A DNA stretch of 45,863 nucleotides, from the NCBI GenBank assembly GCA_023475835.1, contig JAMCVM010000216.1, forward strand, positions 1 to 45,863, given 5' to 3'. Source of the DNA: Bacillota bacterium (lineage in GTDB: Bacteria; Bacillota; Sulfobacillia; Sulfobacillales; Sulfobacillaceae). How positions within the stretch are numbered: the stretch's first letter is position 1; the number at the start of each line of letters is the position of its first letter. Both the position numbers and the translations under genes were made by a program. Below the pieces are notes generated by a model. That model was not told the DNA's origin. It worked only from the letters and a program-made list of their open reading frames with translations, and did no database searches. Positions 32,799 to 42,156 of the stretch are shown one piece after another.

Positions 32799-33560
32799 AT
32801 GTTTTTAGAAGATATCGTCGCCGCGGTGGATCGTCGAGCCCAGCAGTGGAGGCTAGAGGAAGATAGCATTCGCAACCAGGCGGCAGGCGCGCCGGCACCG
32901 CGATCGCTGGTGCAGGCTTTGACGGCGGCTTTTCCGGTGGGTGTCATCGCCGAGTGCAAACATCGCTCGCCATCCAAGGGATGGCTAACTGAGGCATACG
33001 ATCCGGTGGCCCAAGCCAAGCGCTATCAATCCGTAGGGGCGTCAGCGCTCTCGGTGTTAACCGAACCGGAGTATTTTGCGGGGTCGATGGATCATCTGGC
33101 GGCGGTGCGCAAAGAGGTTACGCTTCCGGTGTTATGTAAGGATTTTGTACGCCATCCCATCCAAATCTGGCAAGCTCGAAGCCATGGCGCCGATGCGGTA
33201 CTGCTCATTGTGCGAATCGTACCGGACCGAGAGAGGTTGCAAGCATTGAAAGATCTTATTGAGGAGTTGGGGATGGAGGCGCTCATCGAAGTCCATTCCG
33301 AGGCTGAACTCGAGACCGCGCTGTCATTAAATCCGCGCTTGGTTGGGGTCAATAATCGGGATTTAGACAGCTTTGAAACGACGTTGGAATTCTCTAGACA
33401 GATGGCGGAAAAAATCCCCAAAGCCATCACCGCGATCAGCGAAAGTGGAATTCAAAACGCGGAAGACATTATACACCTGAATGGGCTGGGCTATCGTGCG
33501 GTCTTGGTTGGTGAGGCCTTAATGCGTGGAAGGCCAATTTTCGAGGATCTTAGATCATGA
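32799..33560 (+). CDS. trpC: Indole-3-glycerol phosphate synthase
   Basis: TrpC closes the indole ring from carboxyphenylamino-deoxyribulose phosphate. TIM-barrel motifs: IAECKHRSPSKGWL (catalytic Lys), SVLTEPEYFAGS, LCKDFVRHPIQIWQARSHGADAVLLI, GVNNRDLDSFE, and AISESGIQ then AVLVGEALMRG. The N-terminal lid helix is present (MFLEDIVAAVDRRAQQW). ATG 32799 follows GGGGGTGG. At 253 residues the length is normal. It overlaps trpF by four bases. Confidence 0.95.
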   Translation: MFLEDIVAAVDRRAQQWRLEEDSIRNQAAGAPAPRSLVQALTAAFPVGVIAECKHRSPSKGWLTEAYDPVAQAKRYQSVGASALSVLTEPEYFAGSMDHLAAVRKEVTLPVLCKDFVRHPIQIWQARSHGADAVLLIVRIVPDRERLQALKDLIEELGMEALIEVHSEAELETALSLNPRLVGVNNRDLDSFETTLEFSRQMAEKIPKAITAISESGIQNAEDIIHLNGLGYRAVLVGEALMRGRPIFEDLRS

Positions 33561-34129
33561 CCCCACCGGCAGTCAAAATTTGCGGCATTGGCTTGGCGGA
33601 AACTGCGGAGATTGCGTTTGAAGCCGGAGCCGACTATCTGGGTCTGGTGTTTGCCCCGAGTCCGCGTCAAGTCAATCCGGAGCAGGCCAAAGAGATTGTT
33701 CGGGCGGTGCCGGGGCGCTATATCGGGGTCTTTCGAAACATGACGGACCTGGATTATGCCGCCCAGGTGGCCGAGACAGTGGGCATTTTTGGAATCCAAT
33801 GCCATGGATGTTCGCCGGCCGGGTGGGTGGCCTGGGCCAAGACCCGGGGTCTTATGGCCGTAGCTACGGACCTCAGAGTAGCCGACGCCGATGTCTGGTT
33901 ATTAGACGGGCCTCGCTCGGGATCAGGCATTTCCTGGGAATGGGAGTTGCCTAATGACCACCGGCCATACTGGATTGCCGGTGGTTTGAGGCCAGACAAC
34001 GTGCGTCAGGTCGTTGAGCGCCTCAGCCCGGCGGGAGTGGATGTCTCTAGTGGAGTGGAAACCGATGGTCAAAAAGATCCGATACGCATCGTTAGATTTA
34101 TCAAGGAGGCGAAGGCATGGCCACGATGA
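33557..34129 (+). CDS. trpF: Phosphoribosylanthranilate isomerase
   Basis: TrpF performs the Amadori isomerisation before TrpC. The catalytic Cys is in [10 protein letters not shown] and the catalytic Asp in [20 protein letters not shown] and DVSSGVE form the phosphate-binding loops. The usual LQLHG reads IQCHG here. At 190 residues it is slightly short. ATG 33557 overlaps the trpC stop by four bases, and its end overlaps trpB by 13 bases. Confidence 0.92.
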   Translation: MTPPAVKICGIGLAETAEIAFEAGADYLGLVFAPSPRQVNPEQAKEIVRAVPGRYIGVFRNMTDLDYAAQVAETVGIFGIQCHGCSPAGWVAWAKTRGLMAVATDLRVADADVWLLDGPRSGSGISWEWELPNDHRPYWIAGGLRPDNVRQVVERLSPAGVDVSSGVETDGQKDPIRIVRFIKEAKAWPR

Positions 34130-35322
34130 AACGGGTTCCTGACCGTTCAGGCCGGTTTGGGCCGTTCGGTGGGCGATATGTGCCTGAGACCCTGATTCCC
34201 GCGGTTGACGAACTGGAGGCGGCATATCGCCAATGGCGGGGGGATGCGGGATTTAAGGCGGAATTAAAGGAGTATTTGGCTAATTACGTGGGGCGGCCGA
34301 CGCCGTTGAGACGAGCCGACCGAATGAGCGAGGCTCTAGGTTTTGAGGTCTATCTGAAACGGGAGGATCTTAATCACACTGGAGCCCACAAGATTAACAA
34401 CACGATTGGACAGGTGCTCTTGGCCAAGAGGATGCAAAAGCGTCGCATCATTGCCGAGACCGGAGCCGGCCAACATGGAGTGGCCACAGCTACCGCTGCC
34501 AGCTTGTTTGGCCTTGACGCCGAAATTTTCATGGGCGAAGAAGATGTGCGCCGGCAGGCACTGAACGTTTATCGAATGAAAATCTTGGGAGCTCGAGTGA
34601 TTCCGGTCACAAGTGGAACCCGAACCTTAAAGGACGCGACCAACGAGGCCATTCGTGATTGGGTGACCAACGTGCGCACTACCTTTTACGTCATTGGATC
34701 GGTGGTCGGCCCTCATCCCTATCCGATGATGGTGCGGGATTTTCAAGCGGTGATTGGGCAAGAGGCTCGAAGACAGGTCATCAAGGCTAGCGGATCTCTG
34801 CCCACGCATATTGTTGCCTGCGTCGGTGGCGGGTCCAACGGGATGGGAATCTTTTATCCCTTTCGTAATGATCCGGTCAAATTGGTGGGAATCGAAGCGG
34901 CCGGCCTAGGTTTGGAGAGCGGCCACCATGCTGCCAGTATCGCCGTGGGGGAGGTGGGCGTGCTGCATGGCGCGATGAGCTATTTGCTGCAAGATGAAGA
35001 TGGTCAAATTCAGCCTGCTCATTCTATATCGGCGGGTCTTGACTATCCCGGGGTGGGTCCAGAACACGCCTATCTGCACAAAAGTGGACGCGCAGATTAC
35101 TATGCGGTGACCGATGACGAAGCGTTAGCGGCGTTTCATCAGTTGGCTCGATGGGAAGGCATCATTCCCGCATTGGAAAGCGCCCATGCCGTTGCTTGGG
35201 TAATTCGCGAACAAGCGTCGTTAAAACAACAGGGCGCCCGGGTGTTGATTAATATTTCAGGTCGCGGCGACAAAGATGTCGATACCGTGTTTGCCCTGGA
35301 GCAAGGAGACCAAGGCCAATGA
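34117..35322 (+). CDS. trpB: Tryptophan synthase beta chain
   Basis: TrpB joins indole and serine using pyridoxal phosphate. The PLP lysine is in [18 protein letters not shown]. Further motifs are [31 protein letters not shown] (phosphate loop), [16 protein letters not shown] and [12 protein letters not shown] 34117 has AAGGAGG seven bases upstream and lies inside the end of trpF. At 401 residues it is a TrpB1-type chain, which works as a complex with TrpA. Confidence 0.96.
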   Translation: MATMKRVPDRSGRFGPFGGRYVPETLIPAVDELEAAYRQWRGDAGFKAELKEYLANYVGRPTPLRRADRMSEALGFEVYLKREDLNHTGAHKINNTIGQVLLAKRMQKRRIIAETGAGQHGVATATAASLFGLDAEIFMGEEDVRRQALNVYRMKILGARVIPVTSGTRTLKDATNEAIRDWVTNVRTTFYVIGSVVGPHPYPMMVRDFQAVIGQEARRQVIKASGSLPTHIVACVGGGSNGMGIFYPFRNDPVKLVGIEAAGLGLESGHHAASIAVGEVGVLHGAMSYLLQDEDGQIQPAHSISAGLDYPGVGPEHAYLHKSGRADYYAVTDDEALAAFHQLARWEGIIPALESAHAVAWVIREQASLKQQGARVLINISGRGDKDVDTVFALEQGDQGQ

Positions 35323-36122
35323 GCGAACGATCAGGTAGCGAAGCCATTCAAGCCGCGTTTATGGCCGCCAAGGCGTCCGATCGGGCGGCGTTGATCCCCT
35401 TTTTCACGGCCGGATTTCCCACCCTGGGGGTGCTGCCGGACTTGGTGAAGGCGGCGGAGGACGGTGGAGCGGACATCATCGAAATTGGCATACCGTTTTC
35501 GGATCCTCTGGCCGATGGCCCCGTGCTGCAGCAAGCCGCTAGCGAGGCACTAGCGCAAGGCACCCGGGTGCAGGCTATCTTGGATCTGTTGGGCCAACTG
35601 CCAACCGGAATTCCCCGAGTCTTTTTGACCTATGTCAATCCGGTACTGCGGCGGGGATATGTTCCGTTTGCGGCCGAGGCCAGGGAAGCCGGCATGGCCG
35701 GGGCGATTGTGCCCGACCTGCCTTGGACCGAATCCTCCGAACTGGCGCGAGCGTTTCAACACCAAGGCTTGGCTCTCATTCCCTTGGTTGCGCCAACGTC
35801 CACGGACAAGCACATGCGCGCGCTGAAGTCCGCCCACGGGTTTGTTTATGCGGTGTCGGTGACCGGGGTGACGGGCGCTCGACAAGGCATCGACGGCGGG
35901 GTGGAGGCGATGGTCGCCAGAATTCGACAGGCGGTGGATCTTCCAGTGGCAATAGGATTTGGCATCTCCACGCCAGAACAGGCACGGCGACTCGGTCACG
36001 TGGCTGATGGGGTGATTGTAGGCAGCGCCTTGACCCAGGCCCTAATGGCCAAACGGGCCAATCCTGCTCAAGCCGTCTACGATTTCTTGCATCCCATGCG
36101 TTTGGCGTTAGATTCAAGGTAA
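35319..36122 (+). CDS. trpA: Tryptophan synthase alpha chain
   Basis: TrpA splits indole-3-glycerol phosphate and passes indole to TrpB. Catalytic Glu is in [17 protein letters not shown] and Asp in IVPDLPW. Phosphate-binding loops are [22 protein letters not shown] and GVIVGSAL. At 267 residues it is normal. ATG 35319 overlaps trpB by four bases. It is the last gene of the trp operon; no clear terminator was found before the next promoter at 36150, so some read-through into the aro genes is possible. Confidence 0.95.
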   Translation: MSERSGSEAIQAAFMAAKASDRAALIPFFTAGFPTLGVLPDLVKAAEDGGADIIEIGIPFSDPLADGPVLQQAASEALAQGTRVQAILDLLGQLPTGIPRVFLTYVNPVLRRGYVPFAAEAREAGMAGAIVPDLPWTESSELARAFQHQGLALIPLVAPTSTDKHMRALKSAHGFVYAVSVTGVTGARQGIDGGVEAMVARIRQAVDLPVAIGFGISTPEQARRLGHVADGVIVGSALTQALMAKRANPAQAVYDFLHPMRLALDSR

Positions 36123-36149
36123 GGCGCTGAGAAATTTTCTTGAAAGGCC

Positions 36150-36178
36150 TTGACACTCTCTCACGCTCCGTGTAACAT
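36150..36178 (+). promoter_or_regulatory. Sigma-A promoter of the aro operon
   Basis: TTGACA (36150-36155) and TAACAT (36173-36178) are separated by 17 bases, 28 bases after the trpA stop. Transcription would start near 36185. The layout copies that of the trp promoter and T-box. Confidence 0.75.
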
Positions 36179-36184
36179 GCGGTT

Positions 36185-36475
36185 CAATCGAATAACCCAA
36201 AAAGCGATGACCGGGAAGGCGTCGGATGACAAGAGGCGAAGAGAAGCGGCGGATGGTGCGAGCCGTGCCTTGTCTCCAGACCGTACCCCCGGGAGTGCGC
36301 GTTGAACCTCGTGCAAGTCGAGCAGTAGACAAGACGGTGCTTCCCGTTACGGAAGACAGCCTGGCCTTATGGCCAGGACTGGCTAAGTGGTCGACCCGAG
36401 GTCGGCCAGTAGGGTGGTACCGCGGAGTGAAGGCCTTCGTCCCTAAAGGGGCGGGAGGCCTTCGTTTGATCTTTT
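36185..36475 (+). promoter_or_regulatory. T-box leader of the aro operon, probable UAC (tyrosine) specifier
   Basis: The T-box motif AGGGTGGTACCGCG lies at 36411-36424. Stem I starts with the same ATGACCGGGAAG as the trp leader. CGGG (36212-36215) can pair with CCCG (36288-36291) and GACAAG (36228-36233) with CTTGTC (36269-36274). Aligning the two leaders puts TAC (36284-36286) exactly where the trp leader has TGG. The base after TAC is C instead of the normal purine, and the AGTA/GAA loop bases are not conserved, so the specifier is less certain. Tyr would fit the downstream tyrA. The AGAG and GGTGCGAG distal-arm motifs and CCGTTA are present. Confidence 0.85.
36429..36475 (+). terminator. 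T-box regulated attenuator of the aro operon
   Basis: GAAGGCCT (36429-36436) pairs with AGGCCTTC (36456-36463), with CCC/GGG inside, followed by GTTTGATCTTTT. The strong 8-bp outer stem makes a clear terminator that competes with the T-box antiterminator. Confidence 0.82.
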
Positions 36476-36515
36476 CGCACGAACCCATATCAAGAGAAGG
36501 CAGGAGGAACGAGCT

Positions 36516-37526
36516 ATGATTGTCGTAATGCGCCATGATGCCGAGCAACAACAAATTGAGGCGATTCGCCACCGATTGATTGATGAGGGCTTTCAGGTGC
36601 ACTTGTCTCAGGGTGTGGAACGAACCATCATCGGAGTCATAGGAGAGAACACGGAAAGGGTGTTTGCGGTGTCGTCCATGGCAGGAGTTGAACAGGTGGT
36701 TCCAGTGCACCGTCCCTACAAGTTGGTGAGTCGCGAGTTTCATCCCGATGACAGCATTATTAATATTGGCAAGGTGCCGGTAGGGGGCAAACGGGTCATT
36801 GTCATGGCCGGGCCCTGTGCGGTGGAATCTCACGATCAGGTGATGCAGGCGGCCGAGGTCGTTCAGCAGTTGGGTTTGTCCGTCTTGCGGGGGGGGGCCT
36901 ACAAGCCTAGGACGTCGCCGTACAGCTTTCAAGGAATGCGCGTGGAAGGGCTGAAAATCTTGGCCGAAGCGCGAGACCGCTATGGGCTGATGATTATCAC
37001 CGAAGCGGTGGATCATGAAAGTTTGCAGCAAGTGGTGGAGTGGGCAGATGTGGTGCAGATCGGGGCCCGTAACATGCAAAATTATGAATTGTTGAAGGCG
37101 GTGGGACAGACCGATAAACCCGTATTACTGAAACGTGGGTTTGCCTCGACCATCGATGAGTGGCTGCAAGCCGCAGAATACATTGTGGCTCACGGCAATC
37201 CGAACGTGATCTTGTGCGAGCGTGGGATTCGCACCTATGAGTCCAAGACTCGAAACACCCTCGACTTGAGCGCGATTCCGGTGATTAAGGACTTGTCTCA
37301 CTTGCCGGTGGTGATTGATCCTTCCCACTCGACTGGGCATTGGAACTGGGTAGCGCCGATGGCCCGGGCGGCAGTGGCCGCTGGCGCGGATGGATTGATT
37401 ATTGAAGCTCATCCCAATCCGGCGGAAGCGCTGTCGGACGGACCTCAAAGTTTGAGTCTGCCTCACTTGGCGGAATTGGTGCATTCCTTGAGGGCGTTGG
37501 CCGAAGTGGTGGGACGGACTCTATAA
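36516..37526 (+). CDS. aroF: DAHP synthase, type I-beta with N-terminal ferredoxin-like domain
   Basis: 3-Deoxy-7-phosphoheptulonate synthase condenses phosphoenolpyruvate and erythrose 4-phosphate, the first step to chorismate. Residues 1-70 form a small ferredoxin-like regulatory domain as in the Thermotoga enzyme. The barrel follows: MAGPCAVES, LRGGAYKPRTSPYSFQG, GARNMQNYELL, LLKRG, CERGIRTYE, and VIDPSHSTGHW. The N-terminal domain in relatives mediates Tyr/Phe inhibition. ATG 36516 follows AGGAGGAA by seven bases. At 336 residues the length fits. Its TAA overlaps the tyrA ATG. Confidence 0.95.
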   Translation: MIVVMRHDAEQQQIEAIRHRLIDEGFQVHLSQGVERTIIGVIGENTERVFAVSSMAGVEQVVPVHRPYKLVSREFHPDDSIINIGKVPVGGKRVIVMAGPCAVESHDQVMQAAEVVQQLGLSVLRGGAYKPRTSPYSFQGMRVEGLKILAEARDRYGLMIITEAVDHESLQQVVEWADVVQIGARNMQNYELLKAVGQTDKPVLLKRGFASTIDEWLQAAEYIVAHGNPNVILCERGIRTYESKTRNTLDLSAIPVIKDLSHLPVVIDPSHSTGHWNWVAPMARAAVAAGADGLIIEAHPNPAEALSDGPQSLSLPHLAELVHSLRALAEVVGRTL

Positions 37527-38386
37527 TGAGCCATCGTCCGTCCATCGGCATCATCGGCCTCGGGTTAATCGGCGGCTCGGCGGCTAAGGCGTTCGCCCAA
37601 GCGGGATTGTCGGTGTATGGCTATGATTTAGACGTGATGACGATTAAACGAGCCTATGCCGAGTCCGTGGTGGTCAATGCTGGGGCGGACTGGAGAGAAT
37701 GGGCGGAGGGGGTCGACTGGGTCTTGATGGCTCCTCCGCTGGCCCAGGTCAATTCTTGGCTGACCCAATGGACGAGCCATGTTCAGCGCGCTCAACTGAT
37801 CATTGACGTGAGTTCGGTCAAAAAAGGCGTGCTCCCGACCTTGTCGGCGCTGCCGCCGCGCTTTACTCCGATTTGTCTCCATCCCATGGCGGGGAGCGAA
37901 CTCACCGGCTATCCGGCGTCGACGCCCGACTTATTCCGCGGTCATGTGTGCGCGGTGGTTTCGGTGCCGAACCGAGAATCGGCCCCGGAACCGGTCATTG
38001 CCGAAATTCTTCAGTGGCTTGGCATGCATGCCTACCCCATTGCCGGCTTGGCTCATGATCAAGTCGCAGCGTTGGTCAGTCACCTGCCATATCTAGTCTC
38101 TGCGGCTTTACTGGTGACGGCTGAACGCGTAGGTCCGCCGTTGGCCGACTGGCCGCAAATGGCGGGCCCGGGATTCTTGGACACAAGCCGGGTAGGCAGT
38201 TCGAGTCCAATGCTTTGGAATGAGATTTTGAGCGAGAACCGGGAGGCAGTGCTTCGGGTCCTGGAAGTATATTCGGAGGTCGTCAGCGCGTGGGTGGGCG
38301 ACCTGAAGAGTGCACGACCGCCCGAAGGACTCAAGAGGGCGCAAGCCATTCGCAGCCGGGTAGAGGAGGGTAAACCATGGAATTGA
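37526..38386 (+). CDS. tyrA: Prephenate dehydrogenase
   Basis: TyrA oxidatively decarboxylates prephenate to 4-hydroxyphenylpyruvate in tyrosine synthesis. NAD-binding motif GIIGLGLIGGSAAKAF is at the N-terminus. HPMAGSELTGYPAS carries the catalytic His and substrate residues, and HLPYLVSAAL and SRVGSSSPMLWNEIL are typical of the C-terminal dimer domain. At 286 residues it lacks the C-terminal ACT domain of Bacillus TyrA, so direct Tyr inhibition through ACT is not expected. It overlaps aroF by one base and aroA by ten bases. Confidence 0.94.
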   Translation: MSHRPSIGIIGLGLIGGSAAKAFAQAGLSVYGYDLDVMTIKRAYAESVVVNAGADWREWAEGVDWVLMAPPLAQVNSWLTQWTSHVQRAQLIIDVSSVKKGVLPTLSALPPRFTPICLHPMAGSELTGYPASTPDLFRGHVCAVVSVPNRESAPEPVIAEILQWLGMHAYPIAGLAHDQVAALVSHLPYLVSAALLVTAERVGPPLADWPQMAGPGFLDTSRVGSSSPMLWNEILSENREAVLRVLEVYSEVVSAWVGDLKSARPPEGLKRAQAIRSRVEEGKPWN

Positions 38387-39675
38387 ATCCTATCGCCAAA
38401 CCGGTGGACCGTCGGATGCGCCTTCCTGGCGACAAGTCGGTGACCCATCGGGCGATTTTGTTTTCGACCTTGACCACGGGTGTCGGCGAAATTCATGGAT
38501 GGTTGTCAGCGGCTGACACTGAAGCCAGTTTGCGAGTCGCTCAGGCCTTTGGATCAACCATCCGAGAACAGACTTCGGAGCGGCTGGTGCTGGTAGGTGG
38601 CGGGGGGGCCAGCCGCTGGCAGGAGCCTGTCTGCCCGATCGATTGTGCCAATTCCGGAACCACTACGAGGCTTTCGGTGGGCTTGGCCACCGGAGCCAAA
38701 GATCAACTCACCATTTTCTATGGAGATGCCTCATTGAGCCGGCGGCCGATGGGGCGGGTGGCGGATCCGTTGACGGAGTTGGGTGCGGCCATTTGGACGC
38801 GGAAGGGAGGGCAGGCTCCCATTGCCGTACGCGGCGGAGGAGTGCGTGGAGGGACCGTTCACATGGCGGTTGCTTCGGCTCAGGTGAAGTCCAGCCTGCT
38901 CTTGGCTGGCCTTAATGCCACGGCTCCCTTGACTGTGGTCGAATCGATCGCGACTCGAGACCATAGTGAACGGATGCTGATGGCGTTGGGCGCAAAGGTC
39001 GATACGGTGGAAGAACAGCGGGGGTTTCGCATTACTATCGAACCGCATCCCGAACCATTCAATGCCATGGATGTGCGCGTGCCCGGCGACCCTTCCTCGG
39101 GGGCATTTTGGGCAGCCTTGGCAGCTTTGGTGCCTGGCTCTCGCTTAATGTTGGAAGCGGTAAGTTTGAACCCAGGGCGCCTAGGCTTTTATCAAGTGCT
39201 GTCTACCATGGGGGCGAAGGTTCGCTTTGATGAACGCGGAAGAGATCCTGAACCGTGGGGGGATATAGAGATTTCGTCTAGTCCGCTCACGGGAATGGAT
39301 ATTCCACCGGCTCTGGTGCCGTCGATGATCGATGAGTTGCCGTTGGTAGCTCTTTTAGCATCTCAGGCGGCGGGAGTGAGTAGTGTGAGAGGCGCCGAAG
39401 AACTGCGGGTGAAGGAAAGTGATCGCATTCAGACCACAGTCGAGGGATTGTCTCGAATGGGTGCTCTGATTGAAGAATTGCCGGATGGATTTCGCGTCCA
39501 AGGGAGATCGCCTCTTCGCGGCGCTCGAGTCCAGTCGCATGCGGACCATCGGATTGCTATGATGCTGACGGTGGCGTCGGCTATTGCCGACGGACCGACC
39601 ACTCTAGAAGGTGGCGAAGCCGTGGCTATTAGCTATCCGGCCTTCTTCGACACCTACCGGAGTTTCGTTGCATGA
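38377..39675 (+). CDS. aroA: 3-Phosphoshikimate 1-carboxyvinyltransferase (EPSP synthase)
   Basis: AroA makes 5-enolpyruvylshikimate 3-phosphate, the last but one step to chorismate. Motifs: LPGDKSVTHRAILFSTL, NSGTTTRLSVGLATG, GDASLSRRPMGRV, SAQVKSSLLLAGL, ELPLVALLAS, LRVKESDRI and HADHRIAM. The NSGTT form groups it with Gram-positive (Bacillus-like) enzymes. ATG 38377 follows GAGGAGGG. The 432-residue length is normal. The following kinase gene starts 10 bases after its stop. Confidence 0.95.
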   Translation: MELNPIAKPVDRRMRLPGDKSVTHRAILFSTLTTGVGEIHGWLSAADTEASLRVAQAFGSTIREQTSERLVLVGGGGASRWQEPVCPIDCANSGTTTRLSVGLATGAKDQLTIFYGDASLSRRPMGRVADPLTELGAAIWTRKGGQAPIAVRGGGVRGGTVHMAVASAQVKSSLLLAGLNATAPLTVVESIATRDHSERMLMALGAKVDTVEEQRGFRITIEPHPEPFNAMDVRVPGDPSSGAFWAALAALVPGSRLMLEAVSLNPGRLGFYQVLSTMGAKVRFDERGRDPEPWGDIEISSSPLTGMDIPPALVPSMIDELPLVALLASQAAGVSSVRGAEELRVKESDRIQTTVEGLSRMGALIEELPDGFRVQGRSPLRGARVQSHADHRIAMMLTVASAIADGPTTLEGGEAVAISYPAFFDTYRSFVA

Positions 39676-39685
39676 GAGCGGCGAA

Positions 39686-40615
39686 ATGAATCGGGACCAC
39701 ACACCGGTTTTCGTGGGTATTGATGGCGGCGGATCTTCGACTCGATTATTGATCATCGACGAAGAAGGTCGAACGCTCAAAGCGGTGCGGTCCGGTCCCG
39801 CTAATCCCCTGGTGGTAGGATGGGATCGGGCTTACGCATCATTGGACGAGGTAGCGCAGTCATGGGATCAACTCGGTTGGACTGTGGTCGGATTGGTGGC
39901 TGGATTGGCTGGATCGGACCGTGCCGAAGTCCGAGCTAAATGGTTGCAGTATTTTGACAAATGGTCGGTTGAAAAATTTTGGCTAACCGGAGACTACCGA
40001 ATTGCTTGGGCTGCACTGAACCATGGTCAACCGGGGATGATCGTGATCGTAGGCACAGGCGCTATTGTGTACGCCGAAAGTCAGGACCAAGCAGTGCGTC
40101 GAGGTGGCTACGGATGGAAATTTGGGGATTTGGGTTCAGGGATTTGGCTGGGCACTGAGGCTTGCAAGGCGGCATTAGCCCAGTGGGAAGGTGCGGGAGA
40201 AAAGAGCGCTCTGACGCCAATGGTGTCCAAGCAATTGCGGGTCACCAACCCGGTTGAATTGTTGGAATACTGGTATGGACCGCGCTTTGACCCGCGATCG
40301 GCGGCGGATTTGGCCAAAGACGTGGTGCAGTTGGCTGAATTCGATGCCGTCGCCCATGGAATTGTTACGCGAGCCGCTCGGGGTTTAACTAGGCTCATGC
40401 TAAGCGCACTCGAGCCACTCGATTGGAACTACGATCCGGTGGGTGTGACAGGAGGATTGGCCCACGCTCTAAAACCGTGGCTGGAACGTGAATGGTGGAG
40501 TTGTGGACGCCTTGAGCCGCTCAGCGCGGTTCGTCTCGAACCGGTGAGCGGGGCCGCTATTTTGGCGAAGTTGTGGACGGAACAAGAGAGGAAGGCAGAC
40601 GGTGGGACAGATTGA
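39686..40615 (+). CDS. BadF/BadG-family N-acetylglucosamine kinase
   Basis: Proteins of this ASKHA family phosphorylate N-acetylglucosamine (or N-acetylmuramic acid) with ATP. Motifs: VFVGIDGGGSSTRLLIID (phosphate 1), GPANPLVVG, GDYRIAWAALN, IVGTGAIVYA, GYGWKFGDLGSGIWLG and VTGGLA. The length is 309 residues. The ATG at 39686 is preferred; a TTG at 39668 overlaps the aroA stop. It overlaps nagA by 14 bases, which supports amino-sugar use, probably recycled from cell wall. Why it follows aroA is not clear from sequence. Confidence 0.88.
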   Translation: MNRDHTPVFVGIDGGGSSTRLLIIDEEGRTLKAVRSGPANPLVVGWDRAYASLDEVAQSWDQLGWTVVGLVAGLAGSDRAEVRAKWLQYFDKWSVEKFWLTGDYRIAWAALNHGQPGMIVIVGTGAIVYAESQDQAVRRGGYGWKFGDLGSGIWLGTEACKAALAQWEGAGEKSALTPMVSKQLRVTNPVELLEYWYGPRFDPRSAADLAKDVVQLAEFDAVAHGIVTRAARGLTRLMLSALEPLDWNYDPVGVTGGLAHALKPWLEREWWSCGRLEPLSAVRLEPVSGAAILAKLWTEQERKADGGTD

Positions 40616-41723
40616 AGGACAAATTTGGGACAGTGCCCGGGCTGAGTTTGTAGGAGGGGTGCTGAGTTGGAATCCAGAAGGGATCATCGATGCGGTGCGC
40701 ACAGCACCAAGCAGCGAGGCGCTTTTTGTTGTCCCTGGGTTCGTGGATTTGCATGTGCATGGTTCGGGTGGAAGGGATGTCATGGATGCTAGCCCCGAGG
40801 CCTTGACCACGATTGCGGTGCAGTTGGCACGCTACGGAGTGACCGGGTTTTTAGCTACGACTTTAACTGCGACGGCACAAGATTTAGCTCGAGCGGTGGA
40901 TGCGGTTGCGGCCTACAAAGAATCGGACCAGGGCGCTTGCATTTTAGGGATGCATTTGGAAGGTCCCTTTATCGACCCCGAACACCGCGGGGCCCAGCCT
41001 CAAGAGCGAATTCGGTCGATGGATCAGCGAGAAATGCAAGATTTGCTGGGTCGCGCCAATGGCTCTATCCGGCTGATGACCATGGCACCGGACATGCCGG
41101 GCGGTCTGGAGGGGATTTCGTGGTTGGTCGAACAAGGCGTACGGATCAACATTGGCCATACTGGGGCGACGTTGGAGGTGGCTGACGAGGCGATAGACCG
41201 GGGGGCGGATGGCGTGACCCACTTATTCAATGCCATGCCGGCCCTGCATCATCGAAGCCCGGGACCGGTCGGCCTGGCGCTTTCCGATCCCAGAGTGTTT
41301 GTCGAAATTATCGCCGACGGCGTTCATATCCATCCTCGGGTGGTGAAGATGGCGTTTGCTGCCGCTCAGGGACGAATGGTGGCGATTACCGACGGAATCT
41401 CGGCGGTGGGCTTGCCACCGGGGAAACACCACTTGGGTGAACTGACCGTGGAGGTGGATGAAGTGGCCGTGCGCCTCCCTGCGGGAACCCTAGCCGGGAG
41501 CAAACTGACGCTGGATCAAGCGTATCGCAATTTAGTCAGTTGGGGAATCGATGAGGCGGTGGTAATTCAGAGTTTGACCGAAACTCCATGGCAGCGCATA
41601 GGAATGAAGGGGCACGGTCGACTGATTGCAGGGCTGTCCGCGGACTTCGTGGTGATGAACCGAGACCGCCGGGTCCTTCAAACCGTGCGTCGAGGACGAC
41701 CCATTTATACTGCTCCGGCGTAA
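40602..41723 (+). CDS. nagA: N-acetylglucosamine-6-phosphate deacetylase
   Basis: NagA removes acetate from GlcNAc-6-phosphate, the product of the preceding kinase, to give glucosamine-6-phosphate. Amidohydrolase motifs: VPGFVDLHVHGSGGRDVMD (metal-binding HxH), MHLEGPFIDPEHRGAQ (Glu ligand), INIGHTGAT, THLFNAMPALHHRSPG, IADGVHIHP and the catalytic Asp in ITDGISAVGL. The length, 373 residues, is normal. The start is GTG 40602, with GAGAGGAAGG upstream. No nagB follows; the operon ends at an IS fragment. Confidence 0.94.
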   Translation: MGQIEGQIWDSARAEFVGGVLSWNPEGIIDAVRTAPSSEALFVVPGFVDLHVHGSGGRDVMDASPEALTTIAVQLARYGVTGFLATTLTATAQDLARAVDAVAAYKESDQGACILGMHLEGPFIDPEHRGAQPQERIRSMDQREMQDLLGRANGSIRLMTMAPDMPGGLEGISWLVEQGVRINIGHTGATLEVADEAIDRGADGVTHLFNAMPALHHRSPGPVGLALSDPRVFVEIIADGVHIHPRVVKMAFAAAQGRMVAITDGISAVGLPPGKHHLGELTVEVDEVAVRLPAGTLAGSKLTLDQAYRNLVSWGIDEAVVIQSLTETPWQRIGMKGHGRLIAGLSADFVVMNRDRRVLQTVRRGRPIYTAPA

Positions 41724-41736
41724 TCCCTGCCGTGGG

Positions 41737-42040
41737 CAACCCGGCGGATCGGGCAATGGCTTAGAAGAGGCGTCGATCGCGAGCACGCGAAAGCCGCGAA
41801 ACAGACGAAATTCCTCGTCGTCGTCATAGCGATTCAAAAACGCCGTATTCCATTCGGGAAACGCTTCGGGACGAATTTTTGGCCGCGCTTCGCCAAAGGA
41901 CGGTTTCGTATCCGTGGTTGCGTCGGCTTAAAATAGCGACAACCGCTCCCGAAACTGCTTCCATTCGATTGGAGCGGAGTGGTTCGTCGGGCACAATGTA
42001 AAATCAGGGACATGACCCCGACGAACCCGACCGTGCGGTC
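41737..42040 (-). pseudogene. IS4-family transposase fragment
   Basis: Minus-strand frame reads FGEARPKIRPEAFPEWNTAF then RLFRGFRVLAIDASSKPLP, matching the segment around the first catalytic Asp of IS4-family transposases (usually RGYRLLAVDGS). An in-frame stop near 41930 separates it from an upstream WKQFRERLSLF segment. The rest of the enzyme is missing; the fragment ends 14 bases after nagA. The interval 42041-42148 holds nothing recognised. Confidence 0.7.
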
Positions 42041-42148
42041 GCGGGTAAAATCTTTCAGACGTTTTTTGGATCGGTCCCGAAATCGCCAGTTCTGTCAGGT
42101 GTAACCGACGGCATGGATATGCGCCAACGCTAGACTGGACATTATAGC

Positions 42149-42156
42149 TGCCTCTA
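42149..42156. repeat. Left target-site duplication of the MITE (TGCCTCTA)
   Basis: Identical to 42395-42402 on the other side of the element. Confidence 0.85.
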
